Shown here: piece by piece, positions 14,323-19,906 of the stretch
Numbering within the stretch: position 1 is the stretch's first letter
Layout of the letters: every line of letters starts with the position of its first letter
Source of the DNA: a virus
Reading direction: 5' to 3' (one strand)
Length of the DNA: 37,936 nt
IMG/VR virus record: IMGVR_UViG_3300042540_000975
Location: 1-37,936 of that record
Position numbers and translations under genes: made by a program
Notes under the pieces: generated by a model
Told to the model about the DNA's origin: nothing
Seen by the model: only the letters and a program-made list of their open reading frames with translations
Databases searched by the model: none

Positions 14323-14522
14323 GCGCGCACCGCCTTTCGTGCTGCCTTGCGGCGGTTCTTTGCGGCCTTAGGGCGGCGAGGTTGCAGTTCGTTGATTAGT
14401 TCGGCCACCGTAGGCCGACGCGGTTTGGCGTTTGCTTGTCCGAGTTCGTAGCCACCGATCCACGCAAAGCCGACAAGGGCCGCGAGAGCGGTGGTTCCGA
14501 GTATGATGGTCATGTAGTCCAT
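14319..14522 (-). CDS. Small membrane protein with basic C-terminus, 67 aa
   Basis: The 67-aa protein has an N-terminal transmembrane helix (MTIILGTTALAALVGFAWIG, residues 4-23) followed by a Lys/Arg-rich cytoplasmic tail. The start at 14522 has a clear AAGGAG in an AAGGAGAACACACA leader. It could be a membrane-tethered regulator or exclusion protein, but nothing specific is visible. Confidence 0.7.
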   Translation of the reverse strand: MDYMTIILGTTALAALVGFAWIGGYELGQANAKPRRPTVAELINELQPRRPKAAKNRRKAARKAVRA

Positions 14523-14536
14523 TGTGTGTTCTCCTT
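14523..14536 (-). promoter_or_regulatory. RBS with GAACACAC leader
   Basis: AAGGAGAACACACA precedes the ATG at 14522, almost identical to the leader of the gene starting at 5392. Spacing from AAGGAG to ATG is about 8 nt. Confidence 0.7.
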
Positions 14537-14738
14537 ATTTTCTGTTCGATGAAGAGGCCCGCTTACTGCTCCACCACGCCTCAAAAGATGGTTTGACGAT
14601 TTCCCATCCGCCCTTGCGTCCGCGCGGCATACACGCGGCAAACTCGCCGCGATGCGCAAAACGCCGGATCATGTAGACCGAATATCCGGTCATCTCTGCG
14701 GCCTGCTCTGGGCGGATAATGAAATCGGTCGTGCTCAT
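14535..14738 (-). CDS. Excisionase-like HTH (MerR/AlpA type) protein
   Basis: The 67-aa protein has a MerR-like winged helix: FIIRPEQAAEMTGYSVYMIR, then RFAHRGEFAACMPRGRKGGW and a C-terminal helix FEAWWSSK. This is the usual form of phage excisionases and AlpA-like regulators (HTH_17). It is the only excisionase candidate in the genome and lies about 1.2 kb from the integrase and attP. Alternatively it is a transcription factor for the early genes. It overlaps the upstream ribbon-helix-helix gene by 4 nt. Confidence 0.75.
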   Translation of the reverse strand: MSTTDFIIRPEQAAEMTGYSVYMIRRFAHRGEFAACMPRGRKGGWEIVKPSFEAWWSSKRASSSNRK

Positions 14739-14908
14739 TTTTTGTCCTTCTTGCTGCGAGCCGTCTGACGGCTTGGGTCAAAAAAAAGAGCCTCACAAAT
14801 TGCAACGACTTGCTTGCTAAAATCGCGGTGCTCGTCTGCGGCCAAAGCCGCAATCTCCTTCGCAAGCTGCGAGGGAAACGAGATGGTTTTGCGGGTCACT
14901 CCTTGCAT
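14735..14908 (-). CDS. Ribbon-helix-helix protein, 57 aa
   Basis: The 57-aa product (MQGVTRKTISFPSQLAKEIA start) has the RHH layout: a short beta strand KTISFP, then two helices QLAKEIAALAADE and FSKQVVAICEALFF, with a basic tail. Arc/MetJ/CopG-type dimers bind DNA through the strand. One perfect 15-bp palindrome lies inside its 3' end and another 22 nt upstream of its start. A longer frame to 15112 overlaps the neighbour and was rejected. Confidence 0.75.
   Translation of the reverse strand: MQGVTRKTISFPSQLAKEIAALAADEHRDFSKQVVAICEALFFDPSRQTARSKKDKK
14759..14773. promoter_or_regulatory. 15-bp palindrome, candidate operator 1
   Basis: AGCCGTCTGACGGCT is a perfect inverted repeat around one base, inside the 3' end of the 57-aa RHH gene. 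The same palindrome occurs at 14930-14944. The shared core GTCWGAC also occurs in the operator at 15187-15199. Confidence 0.55.
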
Positions 14909-14911
14909 CTG

Positions 14912-14944
14912 GGTGGTGTTTCTACCACCAGCCGTCAGACGGCT
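14912..14944. promoter_or_regulatory. Intergenic hairpin and 15-bp palindrome, candidate operator 2
   Basis: The gap between two RHH genes holds a perfect 6-bp inverted repeat (GGTGGT at 14912-14917, ACCACC at 14924-14929). Next to it is AGCCGTCAGACGGCT (14930-14944), the reverse complement of operator 1. An A/T-rich stretch follows (14945-14966). This is a plausible operator/promoter region for the 57-aa RHH gene. Confidence 0.55.
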
Positions 14945-14960
14945 CAAGGAAAAAAATAAA

Positions 14961-15179
14961 TTATTTTTTGGTCGAGAATTTGGACGTGGTGTTCGTCCGC
15001 AAAAACTCTCGCGCCGTAGGGAATCGCCGCGCCATCTCTTCAAGCACTGCGCGGGTGAAGTCGCCTTTGTATTTCTCGTCAGCGATGGCCTGGATCTCGT
15101 CAGCCAGCGCATCGGGAAACGGGATGGTCTTCCGTATCCGGTTGGCTGCTCTGTCTCGCGGTTTCTGTTGCTTTTTCAT
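14961..15179 (-). CDS. Ribbon-helix-helix protein, 72 aa
   Basis: The 72-aa protein has a basic N-terminus (MKKQQKPRDRAANRIRKTIP), a strand RKTIPFP, and helices DALADEIQAIADEK and FTRAVLEEMARRFP: a good RHH fold. It resembles the 57-aa protein downstream (KTISFP versus KTIPFP), so the pair may be paralogs. A promoter with a 13-bp palindrome lies just upstream, consistent with autoregulation. Confidence 0.75.
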   Translation of the reverse strand: MKKQQKPRDRAANRIRKTIPFPDALADEIQAIADEKYKGDFTRAVLEEMARRFPTAREFLRTNTTSKFSTKK

Positions 15180-15306
15180 ACTGCGAAGTGTCAGACACTA
15201 TATGACGGTTTGCCATGGGGACAAGTGCCCATAGCACATTTTCCGGTGTAAGCTGCTCTTGTTGAGCAACGTGGAGTATGCACGCGATAGCCAGTTCTTC
15301 TTTCAT
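15100..15306 (-). CDS. Doubtful small protein, 68 aa
   Basis: A 68-aa frame from the ATG at 15306 begins MKEELAIACILHVAQQEQLT and has CAGGAGA 12 nt before its start. Its last third overlaps the RHH gene in another frame, and its body covers the promoter proposed at 15187-15224. It may be a real small early protein or a chance frame; no domain is recognised. Confidence 0.3.
   Translation of the reverse strand: MKEELAIACILHVAQQEQLTPENVLWALVPMANRHIVSDTSQYEKATETARQSSQPDTEDHPVSRCAG
15187..15224 (-). promoter_or_regulatory. Promoter with palindromic operator upstream of 72-aa RHH gene
   Basis: On the minus strand TTGTCC (15219-15224) and TATAGT (15197-15202) are spaced 16 bp apart, a fair sigma-70-like promoter. 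AGTGTCTGACACT (15187-15199), a perfect 13-bp palindrome, overlaps the -10 box. Binding there would block transcription. The core GTCTGAC is shared with the two 15-bp palindromes. Promoter strength is unproven. Confidence 0.5.
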
Positions 15307-15344
15307 CGGCCAAGTTTCTCCTGAGGGGTCGGACATTCATTGTC

Positions 15345-15518
15345 CTAGGGTTTCGGTTTTTTCCGACGTTTGGGGCAGTCGGCACCCTGCGTGTGAGGAA
15401 GTGTGACACCTTGATACTTTTTTAAGAGCGCGTCCACATATTTGCTGCGAGAAACGCCGCCGCGAGCGGCATCGAGTTCAGCAACGGCCTGCGGCGAGAT
15501 TTCAACGGTCTTTTTCAT
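15345..15518 (-). CDS. Ribbon-helix-helix protein, 57 aa
   Basis: The product from ATG 15518 starts MKKTVEISPQAVAELDAARG, a strand (TVEIS) and first helix, followed by SRSKYVDALLKKYQG as the second helix and a basic, Cys-containing tail. The CopG/RHH pattern is clear. It is shorter than the frame to 15545 and overlaps the upstream RHH gene by 17 nt. Confidence 0.7.
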   Translation of the reverse strand: MKKTVEISPQAVAELDAARGGVSRSKYVDALLKKYQGVTLPHTQGADCPKRRKKPKP

Positions 15519-15651
15519 GGCTCTTGTTTCTTTTTTCGGCGGCAATCAGCGTGCGGACGAACGTGCTGAAGTCATTAATTCCCCTGCGCTTGGCTTCGGC
15601 CATCGCCCACGCGTAGAGAGACTGATCCACGGTGATGGTGGTTCTCTTCAT
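15502..15651 (-). CDS. Ribbon-helix-helix protein, 49 aa
   Basis: The 49-aa protein MKRTTITVDQSLYAWAMAEA onward is a typical small CopG-like RHH: strand TTITV, helix SLYAWAMAEAKRRG, helix DFSTFVRTLIAAEKR. It is the first gene of the minus-strand series, facing the attachment site. An upstream in-frame extension to 15885 reads through tRNA-Ser sequence (GVGFEPT) and is spurious. Candidate lysogeny or early-gene repressor. Confidence 0.7.
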   Translation of the reverse strand: MKRTTITVDQSLYAWAMAEAKRRGINDFSTFVRTLIAAEKRNKSHEKDR

Positions 15652-15694
15652 AAATGACGCGCGCTGATTGGGCACGCGACACACTCGCACACAA

Positions 15695-15752
15695 TGCCAA
15701 CACTTGCCAATGTTACAGAGTATGATACCGCTGTGCTTGGCAGTTGTTGGCA
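15695..15752. repeat. Paired TTGGCA repeats, candidate integrase arm sites
   Basis: TGCCAACACTTGCCAA (15695-15710) and TTGGCAGTTGTTGGCA (15737-15752) are inverted copies matching at 14 of 16 bases; each holds two copies of the TTGGCA/TGCCAA unit. They lie 41 bp from the tRNA-like core. Arm-type sites of tyrosine integrases are often such short repeats flanking attP. An operator for the divergent genes is the alternative. Confidence 0.45.
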
Positions 15753-15792
15753 GTGCTTTTGTAACCCATTGACCATTAGCGGCGACCGCTCC

Positions 15793-15851
15793 CCTCGAAA
15801 TCGAGCGTTGGGTTAAACCAACCGTGGGTTCGAATCCCACCCCTTCCGCCA
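15793..15851 (+). other. attP: attP core: 3' part of a tRNA-Ser(CGA) gene
   Basis: The 59 bases match the 3' two-thirds of a class II tRNA: anticodon loop CTCGAAA (anticodon CGA), a long variable arm TTGGGTTAAACCAACC, T-arm GTGGGTTCGAATCCCAC, acceptor end CCCTTCCGCC and a final A. No 5' half with GGAAGGG precedes it, so it is not a working gene. Phages that integrate in tRNA genes carry this restoring 3' piece, and the integrase gene follows after 104 bp. Identity with the host tRNA is inferred, not checked. Confidence 0.75.
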
Positions 15852-15955
15852 CTTTACTCTGTAAAAGCCGCACAGGTTCAGACACTTACGCCGCTCAGGC
15901 GTCTTTGCTTGTTGCGGCTTTTCATTTGCCAAAGTTGCAAAGATAGGGCAGTTTC

Positions 15956-16975
15956 GTGGCAGTTATGGCAGCTAGACGCAACATTAACCCCGTTCGCTTC
16001 AGTGTGCGCAGGGTGGATTGGAACCCCGACAGCCCGTGGCTTTGTGATTTTTGGGCTCACGGCAAGAGGGTCAGAAAGTTTTTTGCCTCGGAGGAATTGG
16101 CGTGGAGCGAGGGGGCCAAGCTGACGGCCAGCGTCACCGAAAGGGGCGTCCAAGTTTTACAGCATCCAGATGGTTTCACCGTCAGGGCCGCGCTTCGGAT
16201 GTATATGGCCGAGGCCGACCCGCAAAGTGACAGCCACGCCGAAAAGCTCGGCATCTTTGAGCGCGCCTTTGGCAGCGCCTTCCACGGAGCGGTTACGCAC
16301 ATCGAGCCAATCGCTATTCGCAAATGGGTCAAGTCCCGGTCGGCCAATGGCAACACACAGGCCATGTATTTCCGCTACGCGAGGATGTTTTTCCGTTATC
16401 TCGCGGCCAATCGCCTAATCCCGCACGATCCCATGACGGCGGTTCCCGCGCCCAAGACCAAGCCTCGCCGCGACATCCTCACCCCTGCCCAGATGAAGGC
16501 GCTGCTGGCCTTGGACTTGCCCGACCATGTGCGCGCGTTGCTGCTCCTTGGCGGCTTTGCCGGGCTGCGAACTGAGGAGGTTGAGCGGATGGATTGGGCA
16601 AGCGTAAATACTAAAACGGGCCAGATCCACGTCCCGCCCGGCGTGATGAAAGACAGCGGCGGATTTGATCAGCGCATTGTGGATTTCACCGAGCCGCTGA
16701 AACGGCGCAAAGCGTGGCTTGCCAAGCAATCGGGCAAGATTATCCCCGTGGCCTCCGAAACCCTGCACACGCACCGCCGCCGCGCCTGTGCGCCTCTGCT
16801 GGCCGAATGGCCCGACAACTGCCTACGGCACAGCTTTGCCACTTATCACTTGGGCCGCGCCAAGAATGCAGGACTGACGGCCTACCAGATGGGACACACC
16901 GACGCTCGCATGGTTCAAAAGGTATATGCCGTGCCCGCCGCCCTCGCTGACTGGAAGGCTTGGTGGGCTGTTTAG
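15956..16975 (+). CDS. int: Tyrosine site-specific integrase
   Basis: The 339-aa protein, read from a GTG at 15956 with AGGG seven bases upstream (an ATG at 15965 is possible), is a tyrosine recombinase. The catalytic Arg205 is in FAGLRTEEV, the Arg291-His292 pair in DNCLRHSFATYHL, His314 in QMGHTD and the nucleophile Tyr324 in KVYAV. The first His of the HxxR box is Asn288. Residues 75-165 form the core-binding SAM-like domain. It lies right beside the tRNA-derived attP and on the strand opposite the lytic genes. It integrates and, with the excisionase, excises the prophage. Confidence 0.93.
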   Translation: MAVMAARRNINPVRFSVRRVDWNPDSPWLCDFWAHGKRVRKFFASEELAWSEGAKLTASVTERGVQVLQHPDGFTVRAALRMYMAEADPQSDSHAEKLGIFERAFGSAFHGAVTHIEPIAIRKWVKSRSANGNTQAMYFRYARMFFRYLAANRLIPHDPMTAVPAPKTKPRRDILTPAQMKALLALDLPDHVRALLLLGGFAGLRTEEVERMDWASVNTKTGQIHVPPGVMKDSGGFDQRIVDFTEPLKRRKAWLAKQSGKIIPVASETLHTHRRRACAPLLAEWPDNCLRHSFATYHLGRAKNAGLTAYQMGHTDARMVQKVYAVPAALADWKAWWAV

Positions 16976-16988
16976 CTGTCATAGCGTT

Positions 16989-17013
16989 TTGACACCCCGT
17001 TCGCCCATGCGTG
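16989..17013 (+). promoter_or_regulatory. Start-associated element, metallophosphoesterase gene
   Basis: TTGACAC begins at 16989; the GTG at 17011 follows the TTGAC by 17 nt, the same spacing as at the glycosyltransferase gene (26178). This is the only plus-strand copy. An out-of-frame ATG at 17007 is 13 nt from it. Confidence 0.4.
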
Positions 17014-17751
17014 GCGAACATCACACGAAAGTGGAAACGGTATGCGGCGGCAACTTGCTCCCACGGTTCAGACATCGACCCGAAGGCCCGCGAAACGTTC
17101 CTGACCTTCCTTGACCGTTACAAACCGGATCAGCGCATCCACCTGGGCGATGCCATCGACTTGGCCTGCCTGCGCTCTGGCGCTCGACGCGACCCCGATG
17201 ACCCCGACCGCGCCGAGTCCCTTATGGATGATCTGCTCGCCGGGCTCTCGTTCCTCCACGAGATGCGACCCACCATGTATTTCCACGGGAACCACGAGGC
17301 CCGCGCCGTGGCCCTGACCCATAGCGCCAATCAAGTCGTTGCCTACGCCGCCGGGGCAGTCATGGCAAAGATCCACGACGGGCTGGTCAAATACAAAACC
17401 GAGGTCGTCCCCTATCGCGGCATGGCCCGCGACTCGGTGCGGCACCTTGGCGGCACGGCTTTCCTGCACGGCGCTTTGTTTAACGTCAGCGCGGCCCGCG
17501 ACACGGCGGAAACCATCGGCGCGCATTGTGTCTTCGGGCATACGCACCGTGTGGCGATGGAGCCCGCCCGCACCCATGCCGACGCCATCGGCTACAACAT
17601 CGGATGCCTGGCTCGACTCGATATGGAGTATGCCGCAGGACGGCGGCAAACCCTGGCATGGCGGCACGGCTTTGCTTACGGCGAATACTGCGACACGGCT
17701 TGCACAATCAATCTCGTCACCCTTTCCCCGCACTACCGCCTGCCCCTATGA
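17011..17751 (+). CDS. Calcineurin-like metallophosphoesterase
   Basis: The 246-aa protein carries GDAIDL (46-51), GNHEAR (93-98), FLHG (151-154) and FGHTHR (175-180), the metal-binding signatures of metallophosphoesterases. The first motif, normally D-x-H, appears as CSHGSD (16-21), so the first aspartate may be replaced or shifted. Substrates of such phage enzymes are unknown; nucleotide, RNA or DNA 3' ends are possible. It starts on a GTG and overlaps the next gene by 4 nt. It lies in a small operon with the integrase and is likely expressed in lysogens. Confidence 0.85.
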   Translation: MANITRKWKRYAAATCSHGSDIDPKARETFLTFLDRYKPDQRIHLGDAIDLACLRSGARRDPDDPDRAESLMDDLLAGLSFLHEMRPTMYFHGNHEARAVALTHSANQVVAYAAGAVMAKIHDGLVKYKTEVVPYRGMARDSVRHLGGTAFLHGALFNVSAARDTAETIGAHCVFGHTHRVAMEPARTHADAIGYNIGCLARLDMEYAAGRRQTLAWRHGFAYGEYCDTACTINLVTLSPHYRLPL

Positions 17752-18002
17752 GCAAGCGCGCCGCCAGCCCCGACCCCGATCTCGCCGCATGGTGCGCGGC
17801 CCTCGCCGCGCCCGCCATTGAAGACACAGTGCCCCCGGGCTGGCTCACGTCCCGCGAACTTGGCGCCAAGCTCGGCAAGGCGGGCAGCACTATCGGCACC
17901 TTACTGGCCCGCGCGGTGCGCGAAGGGCGGGCGGAGCGGCAAGAGTTTCGTATTCGCACGGGGTCGGTCACGCGCCCCGTGCCGCACTATCGCTTGAAAT
18001 AG
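17748..18002 (+). CDS. Small HTH-like protein, 84 aa
   Basis: The 84-aa protein has a disordered Pro/Ala N-terminus, then WLTSRELGAKLGKAGSTIGT and LLARAVREGRAERQEFRI, which looks like a winged helix, and a short basic hairpin GSVTRPVPHYRLK. The ATG overlaps the phosphoesterase stop (ATGA) and only 2 nt separate it from the acetyltransferase. A DNA-binding regulator is likely; which genes it controls is unknown. Confidence 0.7.
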   Translation: MSKRAASPDPDLAAWCAALAAPAIEDTVPPGWLTSRELGAKLGKAGSTIGTLLARAVREGRAERQEFRIRTGSVTRPVPHYRLK

Positions 18003-18004
18003 CC

Positions 18005-18424
18005 ATGCGCTACACCATCCGCCGCGAACTGACTCCCGTGGCCGTGCTCCCGCTGGATCAAGAGTGCTTCCCCTCCGACCACCGCCCCGTGCTGGAAAAC
18101 TCGCTGTGGTGGGTCGTGTGGCGCGGCACCGAGCCGGTGGGCTACGCGGGTCTGCGCGTGTGCGAAGGCGCGCAAAATGCTGGCCTCGGCTTTCTGTCGC
18201 GCGCGGGCGTGGTCCGCAAGCATCGCGGTAAAGGCTTGCAACGACGACTCATCCGGGCGCGCGAGGCGGAGGCGCGGGCGCTGGGGTTGGTCGAGCTTGT
18301 GACCTATGTGGCGCACTGGAACTGCCCGTCGATCAATTCGCTCGTTGCCTGCGGGTATCGGTTCTATCGACCCGCGACCAAGTGGGGTGGCGCGTCATCG
18401 GTGTATTTGCGTAAGGTGCTATGA
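18005..18424 (+). CDS. GNAT-family N-acetyltransferase
   Basis: The 139-aa protein has the acetyl-CoA site of GNAT enzymes: AGVVRKHRGKGLQRRLIRAR (motif A, with RGKGLQ), preceded by EPVGYAGLRVCE (strand 4 region) and followed by a C-terminal NCPSINSLVACGYRFYRPA. The transferred group may go to an amine of a protein or small molecule. The gene ends the plus-strand operon. In phages such enzymes may modify host or phage proteins; the target is not visible here. Confidence 0.85.
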   Translation: MRYTIRRELTPVAVLPLDQECFPSDHRPVLENSLWWVVWRGTEPVGYAGLRVCEGAQNAGLGFLSRAGVVRKHRGKGLQRRLIRAREAEARALGLVELVTYVAHWNCPSINSLVACGYRFYRPATKWGGASSVYLRKVL

Positions 18425-18430
18425 TGCTTT

Positions 18431-18529
18431 GGCGGTGCGGCGTTGAAGGAAACGCAGCCGGACAGCGGAGCGTTACAAAATAACACACGAATATGTAACA
18501 AGAGCGGGTGTCGAGCCCCGCCACCGCCA
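18431..18529 (+). tRNA. tRNA-Ser-like sequence, degenerate
   Basis: GGCGGTG (18431-18437) pairs fully with CACCGCC (18522-18528) followed by A, giving a seven-pair acceptor stem. A class II D-loop-like GTTGAAGG, a stem AACGC/GCGTT, a hairpin around GTTAC/GTAAC and a T-arm-like GCGGGTGTCGAGCCCCGC follow. The anticodon loop would be 14 nt and the T-loop 8 nt, so a normal tRNA is doubtful. T4 follows the 3' end, so it may act as a terminator or other structured RNA. Confidence 0.3.
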
Positions 18530-18649
18530 CCTTTTCGACACTTTGCATTGTTAAACGATACCGTCCCGCGCTTGAATAGCTGGCCGCGCTATTAAAGGTC
18601 TCGCAGGCGCAAGCACGCTTGAACTACCGCGCAGATTGTATGCGTTTGG

Positions 18650-18723
18650 GGCGGGGCCGGGCATTGAACCCGCATCGGGCCGCGACTTGATACACCATAC
18701 GGTGCTCTCTACGGCGCCTCGCC
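18650..18723 (-). tRNA. tRNA-like sequence, degenerate
   Basis: On the minus strand GGCGAGG pairs with CCCCGCC (one A-C mismatch) across 74 nt. It has GTAGAGAGC like a D-arm 3' side and GCGGGTTCAATGCCCGG like a T-arm. The D-stem 5' side and a proper anticodon stem are missing. It could be a decayed tRNA or a terminator-like structure after the 46-aa gene, 4 nt upstream. Confidence 0.3.
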
Positions 18724-18727
18724 AAAG

Positions 18728-18868
18728 TTAAGCCAGCAGCATAGCCAAACGTCTCACAAAACGCCGCAGGCTGAACCGCCGCGCACGGCGATTCGGACTG
18801 ATGCGCTCGACGTAGCCGATGCCGCCGCCAACTGGCGGATAGACAAAGCCAAGGTCATTGCTTCGCAT
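18728..18868 (-). CDS. Small Arg-rich protein, 46 aa
   Basis: A 46-aa frame with a very strong Shine-Dalgarno (AAAGGAGGGACACT before ATG 18868). It reads MRSNDLGFVYPPVGGGIGYV and ends in a basic amphipathic segment with many Arg and then Leu. It is the last gene of the minus-strand lysis end. The strong ribosome-binding site supports expression; function unknown. An antimicrobial or membrane-active role would be speculation. Confidence 0.6.
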   Translation of the reverse strand: MRSNDLGFVYPPVGGGIGYVERISPNRRARRFSLRRFVRRLAMLLA

Positions 18869-18889
18869 AGTGTCCCTCCTTTCATGTTG

Positions 18890-19495
18890 TTAGCCCTGCC
18901 AGTCCGCGTTCTTGCCCCTCACATCCACATGGCAGAACGTGCGGTAGCGACCAATGCCGCCGCGGAATAGCCCCTCTGCGCGCATTTCTTTGAGGATGCG
19001 GTGCAACGTAGCGGGCGACCCGCTCAAGTCCAATGCGCCGCCCCTCATGTGGATGCTGGCGCTGGCTCCGCCGATAGCGCGGTTGTAGGCCGCGTTGCGG
19101 TAGGCCGAGTTGATCCGCAGCCCCTTGCCCAGCCTGTGCCGCGCCTCGTCAGCAACCTTCGTGACGGCCAGCAAAGACGGCCACAAGCTGCGCGGCGGAT
19201 CGGTGTTTAGTTGCAAGCGGGCATCCCGCGCCCCGCGAAAGAAAACTTCGTCCGCGTCAAAGTAGCGCACGCCCGCGTCATCAAGCAGTCGCTGGAAATC
19301 AGCCTTTGCGCCCGCTGGTTTTTTTTCGGCGCTTGGCGGCTTCGCTTTGGAGACGGTCGGTAGCGGCGACGAGCACTTCGGACAAGTCGGTGGCGCTAAG
19401 TCGGCGGACAAGGGCAAGGGCGATTGCGCGCCGATCTTCTGAAGGCCAGCCAGAAATTGAACGAATGAGTTCTTGAACCATGTAGTTGCTTTCAT
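18890..19495 (-). CDS. M15-type peptidoglycan peptidase (endolysin)
   Basis: The 201-aa protein ends in an M15_3-type D-Ala-D-Ala carboxypeptidase/L,D-endopeptidase domain (from about residue 70). The zinc ligands are His and Asp in SIHMRGGALDL, and His in CHVDVRG. Preceding it is INSAYRNAAYNRAIGGA, the family fingerprint. The N-terminal 60 residues are Pro/Lys/Ser-rich with CPKC and no clear signal peptide. It cleaves peptide bridges at lysis. ATG at 19495 follows the upstream stop by 7 nt. Its N-terminus overlaps another possible small gene. Confidence 0.85.
   Translation of the reverse strand: MKATTWFKNSFVQFLAGLQKIGAQSPLPLSADLAPPTCPKCSSPLPTVSKAKPPSAEKKPAGAKADFQRLLDDAGVRYFDADEVFFRGARDARLQLNTDPPRSLWPSLLAVTKVADEARHRLGKGLRINSAYRNAAYNRAIGGASASIHMRGGALDLSGSPATLHRILKEMRAEGLFRGGIGRYRTFCHVDVRGKNADWQG
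19299..19481 (-). CDS. Possible nested small gene inside the endolysin, 60 aa
   Basis: In another frame, the start of the endolysin gene also encodes MVQELIRSISGWPSEDRRAI and onward, an amphipathic helical protein with a Lys/Arg tail. It looks protein-like, while the endolysin frame over this stretch looks low-complexity. Nested lysis genes are known in phages. No strong RBS is seen, so it may be a shadow. Confidence 0.3.
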   Translation of the reverse strand: MVQELIRSISGWPSEDRRAIALALVRRLSATDLSEVLVAATDRLQSEAAKRRKKTSGRKG

Positions 19496-19502
19496 CTGCT
19501 TG

Positions 19503-19688
19503 TTAAAATTCCACCCGCCCCCGCACCCCAATGAACGACAGTCCCCGGCGACCGAAGCGGACGACAGGCTGAAGCGAGGAAAGAAGGCGTGTGAGCAAGG
19601 GCCGCGTGTCAGCCCGCTTTGGCTTGGTGAATATCGCGCGCAGGACTTCACCGTTGATCGTCACCGGATGGCGCGGCTCGCGCTTCAT
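19503..19688 (-). CDS. Hypothetical basic protein, 61 aa
   Basis: A 61-aa protein (MKREPRHPVTINGEVLRAIF start) rich in Arg with no recognised domain. Its ATG overlaps the stop of the lipoprotein-like gene by 4 nt and its stop is 7 nt before the endolysin start, so it is part of the lysis cassette by arrangement. Function unknown. Confidence 0.55.
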   Translation of the reverse strand: MKREPRHPVTINGEVLRAIFTKPKRADTRPLLTRLLSSLQPVVRFGRRGLSFIGVRGRVEF

Positions 19689-19903
19689 TCGGGCAGGACG
19701 ATCTTGTCGGCGTCGATAGCAGCTTGCGTCTCAGCCGCGCCCCACGGCTTCCAGAACGTCACGAACCAGACTTGCTTGTCGAAGTCAGCCCCGCCCGTGA
19801 ACTGCCAGCCGCTTTTGCCGAGCGGCAGGCCAGTGCCGCTCATCTGCGGCATTGAGGCGCAGCCCGCGCAATAAAGCGCCACGAGAGCGGCGATAAGGCG
19901 CAT
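19685..19903 (-). CDS. Small lipoprotein-like secreted protein, 72 aa
   Basis: The 72-aa protein begins with a short signal (MRLIAALVALYCAGC) and a lipobox-like Cys at residue 15; position -3 is Cys rather than Leu, so lipidation is uncertain. The mature part (GLPLGKSGWQFTGGADFDKQ onward) is compact. In this place between holin and endolysin it could act at the outer membrane during lysis (spanin-like), but it lacks the Pro-rich stretch of Rz1. Confidence 0.65.
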   Translation of the reverse strand: MRLIAALVALYCAGCASMPQMSGTGLPLGKSGWQFTGGADFDKQVWFVTFWKPWGAAETQAAIDADKIVLPE

Positions 19904-19906
19904 GGC

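Larger units (their letters stand above)
18425..18727. other. Non-coding stretch between convergent operons
   Basis: About 300 bp without a gene. It holds two degenerate tRNA-like sequences (listed separately) and an inverted repeat AATAGC/GCTATT (about 18575-18593). No clear promoter is seen. It probably ends both converging transcription units. Confidence 0.6.

Noticed and set aside
14735-15651. Toxin-antitoxin system from the RHH proteins
   Set aside because: RHH antitoxins are common, but no toxin-like partner (RelE, HicA, PIN or Fic) is found beside any of the four genes.
15793-15851. A functional phage tRNA-Ser gene
   Set aside because: The 5' third, with the D-arm and the 5' acceptor strand, is missing; only the attachment-site part remains.
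15652-15885. N-terminal extension of the 49-aa RHH protein
   Set aside because: It translates through tRNA-Ser sequence on the wrong strand, giving GVGFEPT, a well-known spurious signature.
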